In this document: positions 17,801 to 26,039 of the stretch, piece by piece
Layout: every line of letters starts with the position of its first letter
Numbering within the stretch: position 1 is the stretch's first letter
Source: JAPLDP01 sp964628285
GTDB taxonomy: Bacteria; Bacteroidota; Bacteroidia; Bacteroidales; JAGONC01
Assembly: GCA_964628285.1 (NCBI GenBank)
Contig: CAZVNP010000002.1
Coordinates: 66,360-130,359, forward strand
Reading direction: 5' to 3'
Length of the DNA: 64,000 nucleotides
Notes under the pieces: generated by a model
Told to the model about the DNA's origin: nothing
Seen by the model: the letters and a program-made list of their open reading frames with translations, nothing else
Databases searched by the model: none
Position numbers and translations under genes: made by a program

Positions 17801-20800
17801 ATTGAATTCTGGCTCATGGATCCCTTTACCGAGGGCTCCATGAACGACGGTTCGGGAGGCAAGCTGTATTTCCACCTCGGCGATATCAGCGAGGATATCC
17901 TGAAAGACTCACGTAAAAGCTTCGAAAACGGCCTTCCCACCTCCCCACAGATACAATATGTCGACACCACCATCTGGGGCCGGATACCCACACAACAGGC
18001 TCTCGTCAATTCCTTCGACAATAATCCGACATCACGGCAATACCAGGATGTCGGGTATGACGGCCTGGGGGACGAAGATGAACGCAGTTTCTTCCAGAAT
18101 ACTTACCTCGAAAGGATTTACAAGTATTTCAACGGAACCAACAACGACGCCTATGCCAACGCTTTCATCGATCCTTCAGGTGATGATTATCATTATTTCA
18201 GGGGCAGCGATTATGATAATGATCCGAAATACGGCAGCATCCTGGAGCGATACAAGCAATTCAACGGTGTGGAAGGCAACTCACCCAGCGATCAGCAAAA
18301 TCCTGAAAGTTATCCCACCTCTTATACGCAGTTACCTAACGTTGAAGATATCAACAACGACAACACCCTCAGCGAGGCGGAACGCTACTTCGAATATGTC
18401 GTCGATCTCGACACGGCCCACATGAAGGTCGGCGAAAATTTCATCACCGACAAGCGGGTGGCCACCGATATCCAGCTCGATAACGGAAAAAAGGGACAGG
18501 TGACATGGTACCAGTTCAAGATACCCATCACCAATCCCGAAAGAATCGTGGGTAACATCGAGAATTTCCAGTCGATACGTTTTATGCGGATGGTGCTGAC
18601 CGGTTTCAGCCAGCCCATCGTGCTTCGTTTTGCCACCCTGGAGCTGGTCAGGGGGGAATGGCGCCGCTATGAGTATGACCTGCTTAATCCCGGAGAATAT
18701 ATCCCCGATGATGAACAAAACCAGACGGTCTTTAATATCAGCACCGTCAGTCTGGAAGAGAACGGCGACAGGGAGCCCATCCCCTATGTCATACCCCCCG
18801 GCATTGAGCGTGAGATCAACCTGGGCACCACCAACCTGCAGCAACTGAATGAACAATCGATCAACTACCAGATATGTAACCTCATCGATGGGGATGCAAG
18901 GGCCGCCTATAAGACCACCGATTTTGACCTGAGGTATTACAAGCACCTTCAAATGTATATCCATGCCGAAGATGCCGATCCTCGGCAATCCATAAAGAAC
19001 GGCGACCTGACCGTTTTCGTCAGGCTCGGCACCGATTTCACCCAGAATTATTATGAGTACGAGTTGCCGCTGACCTTCACCCCCTGGTATACCAGTGATG
19101 CCGATCTGATCTGGCCCGAGGCCAACCGGATGGATATCGAGCTGGACAAGCTGGTCAACGCCAAAGTGGCACGTAATGATGCCATCAATGCGAACACCTG
19201 GGCGTCGGCCTCACAACCGTATATCGTCTATGACGGTAAGAATAAAATCACGGTGGTGGGATCGCCCAGCATCAGCGATGTCAAGGCCATCATGATCGGG
19301 GTTCGCAATCCCAAAAAGGAGCTGACAGGGAGTGATGATGATGCCGAGGCCAAGTGTGCCGAAATCTGGATCGATGAGTTAAGGCTCACCGACTTTGACG
19401 ATAAATCGGGATGGGCTGCTACGGCGCGTATGAGTGCCAACCTGGCCGACCTGGGCAACATCATACTCGGAGGCCTTCACAGCACCCCCGGCTTCGGCAG
19501 CATCGAGAAAAAAGTGAACCAGCGCCAGAAAGAAGCTGTTACCCAGTTCGATATCGCCACCAACTTAGAGCTGGGTAAGTTCTTCCCGCCCACCTGGGGC
19601 GTGCGCATACCCATGCATTATGATTACTCACAGACCATCAGCAATCCGCAATATAATCCCCTGGATCCCGACGTCCTTTTCAACGAAGAACTTAAACACC
19701 TCAACAAAGCCCAGAGAGATTCTCTCAAACTCCGATCTCAGGAAGTGATCAAAAGGAAAAACATCAATTTCATCAATGTGCGTAAGGACAGAATGGGAGC
19801 CTCATCAAATGTCTACCCATGGAATATTGAAAATTTCAACGTCACTTACGCCTATCAGGAGATATATCAGAGGAGTCAGGATGTTGAGTATGACTTTCAG
19901 AAGAAATACAGGGGGGGACTGGGGTACACCTATTCCATCAGTCCCAAGAATGTGACACCGTTCGCCAAGATTGGCTTCCTGAAATCGAAAACCCTTGTTT
20001 TGATCAGGGACTTCAACTTTTACTATCTGCCTAAACTCTTCAGTTTCAGGACAGAGATGAACAGGCAATACAATGAGCGCAAGCTCCGGAACAAATCCAC
20101 CGCCCTCATCCTGATACAACCGACCTATACCAAAAAATGGGACTGGCTCAGGGCTTATGACCTCAAGTTTGATCTTACACGCAACCTGAAACTGGATTAT
20201 ACGGCCACGGCCAACGCTTATATTAACGAGCCGCCGGGAGTCATCGATAAAAATTCGGCCGACTGGGGGGCCTACAAGGATTCGGTCTGGTCGGAGATTT
20301 CCCATTTCGGGACAATGGACCTGTTCACGCAAAACCTGGATGTCAACTATACCGTTCCGATCAATAAACTCCCTCTTCTTGACTGGGTCAATGCCACCGT
20401 CAGGTATGGCAGCATATACCGCTGGAAAGCCTCGCCCTTATCCATACAGCAGATCATGGGCAACACCGTCGATAACAACCAGACCATCGCCCTGAATGGC
20501 GGGGTAAGGCTATCGAACCTTTACAACAAAATAGGGTTCCTGAAAAAACTCAATCAAAAAGCACCGCCCAAAGGCAGGAAACCGCCGCCGGTAAAAGGTA
20601 AAGAAGTCAAAGGCCCCGAGGCAACACCGGCGGCCACAACCGATACCGCCCAGACCAAACCACGGGTGAACTATTTCAAAATCATCGGCGAGACCTTTGT
20701 CAGGATACTGATAGGTATTAAAGATGTCAGCATCACTTATAACCAAAATAACGGCACGACGTTACCCGGGTTTATTCCACAGCCCGACATTCTGGGTATG

Positions 20801-22069
20801 CGATGGAGCGATATGGCCCCCGGCTGGGGCTTTGTCTTTGGCAGCCAGGCCGACTTGAGACCACTGGTCGTAAGAAACGGATGGCTCACGGCCGACACGT
20901 TGCTCAACAACCCCTACCTCACCAGGGCCGCCACTGATTTTACCTACCGGTCGAACATTGAGATTTTACCCGACTTCCGCATCGAAATCACAGGTAACTG
21001 GAACAAAAGCCTTAGCCATGAAGAGTACTTTAAAGCCGATGCCAACGGTGTCTTCAGCTCCTATTCTCCCGTTGACAGAGGCAACTTCAGCATGTCGTAC
21101 CTGATGCTCAAGACATCTTTTAAAAAGGATGCTGCAGATAACACCTCCGCCGTTTTCCAGCAATTTCTCGAGAACCGTAAGGAGATCGCCTTCCGTCTGG
21201 CCGAGCAAAACCCCAACTGGAACGGTGAGATCGTCGACTCCACAGGTTTCCCGAAAGGATACGGGCCCTCCTCCGTACAGGTCCTGACTCCGGCTTTCCT
21301 GGCGGCTTATTCGGGCATCTCCCCTAACAGCGTCTTTCTGGGCATGTTCCCTAAAATACCGTACCCCAACTGGCGCCTCACTTACAACGGTCTCAACAAA
21401 TTGGAATTCTTCAAGAAATTCCTCCGCTCCATCAATATCACACATGCCTACCGTTCGACATACAATGTGGCGTCGTTTGTATCCAACCTTGACTATAAGG
21501 AGAACCTGAGCTACCCGGGCTATCCGTCCACTTTTGATGACGCGGGTAACTATATCCCGCCGTACCGCATCGACCTCATATCGCTCACCGAGCAGTTTGC
21601 TCCTTTGATCAGTTTCGATATGACCTGGTATAACAGCCTGCTGACGCGCATAGAGGTGGGACGGTCGCGCAATCTCTCGCTGAGTTTTGTCAACAACCAG
21701 CTGACCGAGGTGGTCAGCAACGAATATATTGTCGGTCTGGGTTACCGCTTCAAGGATGTTGAGTTTAACATCACATCGCTGGGAGGAAAAGGCAAAAAAA
21801 CAAGAATGAAAAGCGACCTGAACATCAAGGTGGATTTTTCACTGAAAAACAACAAAACCATACTCCGCCGCATTGACGAGGATTATAACCTGATATCCAG
21901 CGGACAAAAAGTCTATTCCATCAATACCTCGGCTGATTACATGATCAATGAGCGTCTCAACATCCGCCTGTATTTCGATACTACCATCAATGACCCATAC
22001 ACTTCCAATCAATTTAAAAATTCAACCACACGGGGAGGGATAAGCCTGCGTTTCACCCTTGCACAATAG
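14801..22069 (+). CDS. sprA: SprA, outer-membrane translocon of the type IX secretion system
   Basis: SprA (Sov in Porphyromonas) is the very large outer-membrane beta-barrel through which type IX cargo leaves the periplasm. The 2422-residue size matches the family. The start is a TTG at 14801, giving a signal peptide of about 25 residues (KIIKIFCSVLIMVFVVPVLA); the ATG at 14849 would cut off most of it. SprA-type landmarks include RTTNFDFQEKIQMNV near residue 205, SYIDDFEGSKSTIDL near 840, and a long beta-rich C-terminal half ending in the strand GGISLRFTLAQ. A Pro/Lys-rich insert lies near 1920-1955. Three predicted cargo peptidases with sorting domains lie in the same window; the Por/Gld core genes do not. 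Confidence 0.95.
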   Translation: MENNTKIIKIFCSVLIMVFVVPVLATKTMSTDTPPLAPFPAPLLQSDSIVRGDTTHLPYPFKDQTGYPLLDQNTENNLYLKLPPNITNDVEYDRQNNQYILQSKIGNMNYREPVPMPFKDYLEYNQQQALDNYWRQRAKTVGSTQRRGILPQIHIGGEVFDRIFGSSTIDIRPQGSAELIFGVLHNTRNDPSLSVRQRRTTNFDFQEKIQMNVIAKIGDKIEFNTNYNTEATFEFENKLKLRYEGKEDEIIKLIEAGDVTLPLNSTLITGSQSLFGIKTQLQFGRATVTAVYSEQKSQTSSVRVEGGAQTTPYSVRADEYEEDKHFFLAQYFRDHYEEGLARLPIISSAVNITKIEVWVTNIGPAVEENRNIVAFADMGESEPFNPNIHPVAGASIYPSSFSNDLVLQLDTAQIRNINTVSNYLNAHPDNFISGVDYEKVESARKLKSNEYSFNSKLGFISLNTSLTADQVLAVAFQYTVIGIDSVFQVGELSDQGIAPPGCLMVKLLKSTAVNTRIPLWNLMMKNVYSIGAYQVNSQDFILNILYAGNENAVPTGYLTEGPDGVKGVPLIQVLNLDNLDPQLNPPSDGLFDFIDNAATRGGTVQSNNGRIYFTVLEPFGSYLRKKFGDDTPLADKYCYDSLYTLTKYEAQQYPERNKFTIAGVYKSAAGSEISLNAINIPQGSVRVTAGGIPLTENVDYTVDYTLGRVKIINEGILNSGTPIDISLENNSMFQIQTQRLMGLHLDYLVNKNLSIGGTLLNLSERPLTQKTNYGDDPISNTMVGVDFNYQKETPFITKLVDKLPFISTKAPSVVTITGEAAQFIPGHSRAIGKAGTSYIDDFEGSKSTIDLKNYSTWFLSSTPQDPSRFPEALLSNDPDYGYNRAKLAWYIIDPLFYQKSGNLKPKNISSDTLSNNYVRYVPESELFPKKQFPNGQPMNLAVFNLAFYPSDRGPYNYDVEPTGYSAGLRKDGHLNAPTSRWGGIMREIETPDFQSTNVEYIEFWLMDPFTEGSMNDGSGGKLYFHLGDISEDILKDSRKSFENGLPTSPQIQYVDTTIWGRIPTQQALVNSFDNNPTSRQYQDVGYDGLGDEDERSFFQNTYLERIYKYFNGTNNDAYANAFIDPSGDDYHYFRGSDYDNDPKYGSILERYKQFNGVEGNSPSDQQNPESYPTSYTQLPNVEDINNDNTLSEAERYFEYVVDLDTAHMKVGENFITDKRVATDIQLDNGKKGQVTWYQFKIPITNPERIVGNIENFQSIRFMRMVLTGFSQPIVLRFATLELVRGEWRRYEYDLLNPGEYIPDDEQNQTVFNISTVSLEENGDREPIPYVIPPGIEREINLGTTNLQQLNEQSINYQICNLIDGDARAAYKTTDFDLRYYKHLQMYIHAEDADPRQSIKNGDLTVFVRLGTDFTQNYYEYELPLTFTPWYTSDADLIWPEANRMDIELDKLVNAKVARNDAINANTWASASQPYIVYDGKNKITVVGSPSISDVKAIMIGVRNPKKELTGSDDDAEAKCAEIWIDELRLTDFDDKSGWAATARMSANLADLGNIILGGLHSTPGFGSIEKKVNQRQKEAVTQFDIATNLELGKFFPPTWGVRIPMHYDYSQTISNPQYNPLDPDVLFNEELKHLNKAQRDSLKLRSQEVIKRKNINFINVRKDRMGASSNVYPWNIENFNVTYAYQEIYQRSQDVEYDFQKKYRGGLGYTYSISPKNVTPFAKIGFLKSKTLVLIRDFNFYYLPKLFSFRTEMNRQYNERKLRNKSTALILIQPTYTKKWDWLRAYDLKFDLTRNLKLDYTATANAYINEPPGVIDKNSADWGAYKDSVWSEISHFGTMDLFTQNLDVNYTVPINKLPLLDWVNATVRYGSIYRWKASPLSIQQIMGNTVDNNQTIALNGGVRLSNLYNKIGFLKKLNQKAPPKGRKPPPVKGKEVKGPEATPAATTDTAQTKPRVNYFKIIGETFVRILIGIKDVSITYNQNNGTTLPGFIPQPDILGMRWSDMAPGWGFVFGSQADLRPLVVRNGWLTADTLLNNPYLTRAATDFTYRSNIEILPDFRIEITGNWNKSLSHEEYFKADANGVFSSYSPVDRGNFSMSYLMLKTSFKKDAADNTSAVFQQFLENRKEIAFRLAEQNPNWNGEIVDSTGFPKGYGPSSVQVLTPAFLAAYSGISPNSVFLGMFPKIPYPNWRLTYNGLNKLEFFKKFLRSINITHAYRSTYNVASFVSNLDYKENLSYPGYPSTFDDAGNYIPPYRIDLISLTEQFAPLISFDMTWYNSLLTRIEVGRSRNLSLSFVNNQLTEVVSNEYIVGLGYRFKDVEFNITSLGGKGKKTRMKSDLNIKVDFSLKNNKTILRRIDEDYNLISSGQKVYSINTSADYMINERLNIRLYFDTTINDPYTSNQFKNSTTRGGISLRFTLAQ

Positions 22070-22120
22070 ATGGGATTCCGAATATTTTCATCTTCCTTTT
22101 TAACATGACAGATAAATTCA

Positions 22121-22128
22121 TAAATTTG
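22121..22128 (+). promoter_or_regulatory. -7 box of the gcvH promoter
   Basis: TAAATTTG is a perfect TAnnTTTG match 29 bases before the gcvH ATG. A T-rich stretch about 20 bases upstream could serve as the -33 element. The 88-base gap after sprA is too short for a glycine riboswitch and shows no such fold. Confidence 0.6.
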
Positions 22129-22157
22129 ACCACCAAATAAAACTTAAAATATTAACT

Positions 22158-22538
22158 ATGAATATACCGGATAATTTAAAATACACCCGTGACCATGAGT
22201 GGATCAGGATTGACGGTGACACCGGAATAGTCGGGATTACCGATTTTGCCCAAAATGAACTCGGCGATGTTGTTTTCGTCGAAGTTGGAACAGTGGGTGA
22301 GACATTGAAACAACATGATGTCTTTGGTACGATTGAAGCGGTTAAAACCGTTTCCGACATGTTCATGCCCGTTTCGGGTGAGGTGCTTGAATTCAATTCA
22401 AGCCTGGGTGATAAGCCCGAGGTGGTTAACAAGGATCCTTACGGGGACGGATGGATCATTAAAATTAAGGTGAGTGATGCCGGTGAACTGAATGAATTGC
22501 TCGATGCGGCCCAATACAGCGAACTGGTCAACGTTTAG
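22158..22538 (+). CDS. gcvH: Glycine cleavage system H protein
   Basis: H protein shuttles the aminomethyl group between the P, T and L proteins on a lipoyl arm. The 126-residue size is standard. GTIEAVKTVSDMFMPVSGE near residue 56 contains the lipoylated lysine (EAVKTVSD). The start IPDNLKYTRDHEWIRID is the family N-terminus. No gcvP or gcvT is present in the window. Its place directly after sprA is common in Bacteroidota and need not imply a shared function. Confidence 0.96.
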   Translation: MNIPDNLKYTRDHEWIRIDGDTGIVGITDFAQNELGDVVFVEVGTVGETLKQHDVFGTIEAVKTVSDMFMPVSGEVLEFNSSLGDKPEVVNKDPYGDGWIIKIKVSDAGELNELLDAAQYSELVNV

Positions 22539-22598
22539 TGAAATGAATTCCATATCGTACCTTTCCTAATAAAAATTTTTTTTCAGACACTTTTATAG

Positions 22599-22606
22599 TA
22601 ATTTTG
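22599..22606 (+). promoter_or_regulatory. -7 box of the first tonB promoter
   Basis: TAATTTTG matches TAnnTTTG. The following leader, from CAGGTAATC to the ATG, is nearly the same as the leader of the second tonB copy, so the promoter region was duplicated with the gene. Confidence 0.65.
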
Positions 22607-22640
22607 CAGTTATACAGGTAATCGTTAAAATCTCACAGCC

Positions 22641-23333
22641 ATGGACTCCAGAAAAACGGCCAAAGCAGACCTCGAAGGCAAACGAACCATCTTCATCGAG
22701 ATTGGGCTGGTCATAGCCCTTGCCATTGTCTTGTTCGGTTTTCAGTATAAAAGCTATGAACGGGTGAAGTACAATCTGGGCACACAGCATAATGTGGCAC
22801 AGGTGGAGGAAGTCGTCATCCAGACACAACAGGAGACAAAGGTGGAACCCCCGCGGCCCCAGCCTCAGACCACCATCCTCAACATTGTCGAAAATAATGT
22901 CGATATCAACAACGATCTGGTGATCGACGCCGAAGTCAACCAGAACACGGAGATCCAGGAATATGTGCCTCCGGCCAACCTGGGCAAGAACGAAGAAGAA
23001 GAGGTTCAGGAACAGGAAATCTTCACCGTCGTTGAAGAAGCACCTTCTTTCCCCGGAGGGGAAGAAGCCCGTATCAAATGGCTGCAGGATCATATCAAAT
23101 ATCCCCAGATGGCCCGTGAAAGTGGCATCCAGGGCACCGTCTACGTGACCTTCGTGGTCGAACCCAACGGATGCATTGACCGAGTGCAAGTGCTCAGGGG
23201 CATCGGCGGCGGCTGTGACGAGGAAGCCATCCGCGTCGTGCAATCCATGCCCTGCTGGAACCCCGGCAAACAGAGAGGAAAACCTGTCAGGGTCCAGTTT
23301 AATATGCCTATAAAATTTACGCTTCAGGGTTAA
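22641..23333 (+). CDS. TonB-family energy transducer, copy 1
   Basis: TonB proteins carry proton-motive energy from ExbBD to outer-membrane transporters. This 230-residue protein has one N-terminal membrane segment (about residues 19-37), an acidic and Pro-containing periplasmic linker with KVEPPRPQPQ near residue 70, and a C-terminal TonB domain (about 140-230) with APSFPGGEEARIKWL, YPQMARESGIQGTVYV and the ending CWNPGKQRGKPVRV typical of Bacteroidota. A strong terminator follows. No exbB, exbD or TonB-dependent receptor gene is nearby. It is paralogous to the next gene, with the C-terminal domain best conserved. Confidence 0.9.
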   Translation: MDSRKTAKADLEGKRTIFIEIGLVIALAIVLFGFQYKSYERVKYNLGTQHNVAQVEEVVIQTQQETKVEPPRPQPQTTILNIVENNVDINNDLVIDAEVNQNTEIQEYVPPANLGKNEEEEVQEQEIFTVVEEAPSFPGGEEARIKWLQDHIKYPQMARESGIQGTVYVTFVVEPNGCIDRVQVLRGIGGGCDEEAIRVVQSMPCWNPGKQRGKPVRVQFNMPIKFTLQG

Positions 23334-23342
23334 AAAAACAGT

Positions 23343-23379
23343 AAAAACTCCGCAGCATGGGACTGCGGAGTTTTTTTTT
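23343..23379 (+). terminator. Rho-independent terminator after tonB copy 1
   Basis: ACTCCGCAG (23347-23355) pairs perfectly with CTGCGGAGT (23363-23371) across a 7-base loop, with an A-run before and a run of nine T after. The A-run and T-run could also make it work from the other strand. Confidence 0.9.
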
Positions 23380-23417
23380 CATAAAGTCACATCTCCAGTA
23401 ACTTTGACCTGAAAAAA

Positions 23418-23449
23418 TTTGCTTTTTAGAAAATTTTTTTGTAATTTTA
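23418..23449 (+). promoter_or_regulatory. Promoter of the second tonB
   Basis: TTTG (23418-23421) and TAATTTTA (23442-23449) stand 20 bases apart and align with the promoter of the first copy. An overlapping TACCTTTG at 23448-23455 is an even better -7 match, so the exact transcription start is uncertain. Confidence 0.55.
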
Positions 23450-23482
23450 CCTTTGTCAGGTAATCATTAAAATTTTACAGTC

Positions 23483-24181
23483 ATGGTCACCAAAAATTTC
23501 AAAAAAAACAATCTTGAGGGCAAACGAACCATTTTTTTCGAGACCGGGATGATCATTGCCCTAGCTTTGGTGCTGCTTGGATTTCAGCACAAAAACTACC
23601 AACCGGTGAACTACAAATGGATAAACCGGGGCGTTCCTGAACGCTTCGAAGATGATTACTTCATTCCAACACCCTTGGAGGAACGTTCGGAAATACCGAA
23701 ACCCAAGCCTGTCACAACTCTTATCGACATCGTGGCAGACGACAGAGATGTCATTGATGAGCCTGTTTTTGATGTCGGTGACAACCAGAACAAACCGGTC
23801 GAAGGGTATGTTCCCCCGGTCGATCTGAAACCGAATGAGGAAAAAAATGTTGATGAACCGGACTTTGTGCTTATTCCCGACATTTATCCTTCCTTTCCCG
23901 GAGGTGATGAGGCGATGGCGCGGTGGATGCATGATCACATCACCTATCCTGAGATGGCCAGGATAAACAATATCCAGGGTCCCGTCTATGTGAAATTTGT
24001 GGTTGAAGCCGACGGCTGCATTAGTTATGTGGAAATAGAACGCGGCATCGGTGGGGGTTGCGACGAGGAAGCTGCCCGTGTCATTCAGGCTATGCCCTGC
24101 TGGAATCCCGGCAAACAGAGAGGCAAACCTGTCAGGGTCCAGCTGACCATGCCGATACGGTTTACGTTGAAAGACTATTGA
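23483..24181 (+). CDS. TonB-family energy transducer, copy 2
   Basis: A 232-residue paralogue of the preceding gene, from a tandem duplication: the N-termini share LEGKRTIF, and the C-termini share GGGCDEEA, CWNPGKQRGKPVRVQ and MPI.FTL. The N-terminal membrane segment (about residues 21-38) and C-terminal TonB domain (about 140-232) are kept. The linker has diverged, including SEIPKPKPVTTLIDI near residue 70 and YVPPVDLKPNEEKNVDEPD near 113. Different linkers with near-identical C-termini suggest that the two serve the same kind of receptor TonB box but differ in regulation or reach. The gene converges on uvrC. Confidence 0.9.
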   Translation: MVTKNFKKNNLEGKRTIFFETGMIIALALVLLGFQHKNYQPVNYKWINRGVPERFEDDYFIPTPLEERSEIPKPKPVTTLIDIVADDRDVIDEPVFDVGDNQNKPVEGYVPPVDLKPNEEKNVDEPDFVLIPDIYPSFPGGDEAMARWMHDHITYPEMARINNIQGPVYVKFVVEADGCISYVEIERGIGGGCDEEAARVIQAMPCWNPGKQRGKPVRVQLTMPIRFTLKDY

Positions 24182-24239
24182 TAATCCTTTAAACTCACTG
24201 GGCTTAAATCTTTTCGATCACCTTTGACCTCAGGGCCGT

Positions 24240-26036
24240 TCAGGGATGGAAGTGATCATATACCCTCCGGCCCTTGCTCTTTCCGATGACTGCCTGCAAC
24301 TCTTCCAGTGACGCCTGCCTGACGGCGCCGAATGATTTGAATGTTCTTAGAAGTGACTGTGCCGTAGCCTGTCCTATGCCTTCAATGCCGGTGAGTTCCG
24401 TTTTTATGGTCCCTTTCACTCTTTTCTCACGGTGATGGGTGATGCCGAAGCGGTGTGCCTCATCGCGGAGCTTCTGGATGACCTTCAAAGTCTCGGATTT
24501 CTTATCAAGATACAGCGGCAGGGAGTCGCCGGGATAATAGATCTCCTCGAGCTTTTTGGCGATGCCGATCACCGATATCTGTCCATACAGGTTCAGTTTT
24601 TTCAGGCTCTTAATGGCCGAGGTGACCTGCCCTTTGCCACCGTCGATGATGATCAGTTGCGGCAGTGATTTGTTCTCTTCAAGCAAACGCTTATAACGGC
24701 GGTAAACGATCTCCTCCATTGAAGCAAAATCATCAGGGCCTTCGACGGTCCTGATATTGAAATGACGGTACTCTTTTTTGGCGGGCCGTGCATCCCTGAA
24801 GACAACCATGGCCGCCACCGGATATTTGCCCTGTATATTGGAATTGTCAAAGCATTCAATGTGTGCAGGAGGTTCTTTCAACCGCAGGTCTTTCATCATC
24901 TGGTTCAGTATCCGTTTGGTGTGGCGCTCGGGATCGACCAGATCGCGTTGTTTTTGCTTTTCAGCCTGATAATATCTGACATTGCGGTTCGACAGATCGA
25001 GCAATGTCTTCTTATCCCCTCTCTGCGGGACCGTGAAGGTCACTCCCGGCAGTGCCAGATCAGGCCGGAAAGGGAGGATGATCTCGGTGGCGTCGCTGCT
25101 GAAACGTTCCCTGAAATCCATAATGCCGTAAGTGAGCAGCTCCACATCCGTTTCGTCCAGTTTCTTGGTTATCTCAACCGTATGCGCCTGAACGACAGCC
25201 CCGCTGACCACCTTTATAAAATTAATGTATCCGTATCGCTCGTCAGTCAGGATCGAAAACACATCCACATTATTAATCGAGGGATTCACCACAGCCGACT
25301 TGCTCTGGTACCTCTCGAGCAGTCCGATCTTCTCCTTGACGGTTTGGGCCTTTTCAAAAGCCAGCTGGGCAGCATATTCATTCATCAGTTCTTTAAGGCC
25401 CGTGATGACGGAATGGATGTTGCCCTTAATGATCTGTTTGATGGACTCCAGATTGTTATTATAATCCAATGCCGTTTGCAGGGCCTCACAGGGTCCCTTG
25501 CAGTTACCGATATAATATTCGAGGCACACCTTGAACTTTTTCTTCCGGATGTTCTCCTCGGTGAGGTTAAGGTTGCATGTGCGCAACGGGTACAGTTGCC
25601 TGATGAGGTCCAGCAACGTGTTCATCATCCTGACCGAGGCATAGGGACCAAAATAGAGTGAGCCGTCCTTCACCACATGCCGTGTCGGAAAAACTCTCGG
25701 GAAGGGTTCATTTTTAATGCATATCCATGGGTAGCTTTTATCATCCTTGAGCATGACATTGTACCGGGGCTGGTATTTCTTGATGAGGTTGTTCTCGAGC
25801 AACAGGGCATCCAGTTCACTGCCGACCACAATACATCGGATGTCGGCTATTTTTCGCACCAGTACTCTCACTTTGCCGCTGAGTGAAGTATCCTTGTTAA
25901 AATAGGATGACACTCTTTTTTTCAGGTTCTTGGCCTTGCCGACATACAGTATCCTGCCGTTGCTGTCAAAATACTGGTATATGCCGGGTTTTCCGGGTAA
26001 AGATTTGATGATCCTTTCCAACCTGTCATTTTCCAT
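24240..26036 (-). CDS. uvrC: Excinuclease ABC subunit C
   Basis: UvrC makes both incisions in nucleotide excision repair. The 598-residue length is normal. The GIY-YIG nuclease domain is at the N-terminus (LPGKPGIYQYFDSNGRILYVGKAKNLKKRVSSYF, residues 14-47). The UvrB-binding coiled region is near 205, the RNase H-like nuclease domain is around 360-530 with the acidic IIIDGGKGQVTSA segment, and two helix-hairpin-helix motifs close the protein (LTGIEGIGQATAQSLL). Its ATG lies 3 bases after the thiL stop, so the two are translationally close and probably one operon. Confidence 0.96.
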   Translation of the reverse strand: MENDRLERIIKSLPGKPGIYQYFDSNGRILYVGKAKNLKKRVSSYFNKDTSLSGKVRVLVRKIADIRCIVVGSELDALLLENNLIKKYQPRYNVMLKDDKSYPWICIKNEPFPRVFPTRHVVKDGSLYFGPYASVRMMNTLLDLIRQLYPLRTCNLNLTEENIRKKKFKVCLEYYIGNCKGPCEALQTALDYNNNLESIKQIIKGNIHSVITGLKELMNEYAAQLAFEKAQTVKEKIGLLERYQSKSAVVNPSINNVDVFSILTDERYGYINFIKVVSGAVVQAHTVEITKKLDETDVELLTYGIMDFRERFSSDATEIILPFRPDLALPGVTFTVPQRGDKKTLLDLSNRNVRYYQAEKQKQRDLVDPERHTKRILNQMMKDLRLKEPPAHIECFDNSNIQGKYPVAAMVVFRDARPAKKEYRHFNIRTVEGPDDFASMEEIVYRRYKRLLEENKSLPQLIIIDGGKGQVTSAIKSLKKLNLYGQISVIGIAKKLEEIYYPGDSLPLYLDKKSETLKVIQKLRDEAHRFGITHHREKRVKGTIKTELTGIEGIGQATAQSLLRTFKSFGAVRQASLEELQAVIGKSKGRRVYDHFHP

Positions 26037-26039
26037 TGT

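Noticed and set aside
22070..22157. Glycine riboswitch before gcvH
   Set aside because: The 88-base gap is A/T-rich, holds a good promoter and shows no aptamer-like structure.
24762..25661. A 299-codon plus frame inside uvrC
   Set aside because: UvrC motifs occupy the opposite strand throughout; no start context or domain supports the plus frame.
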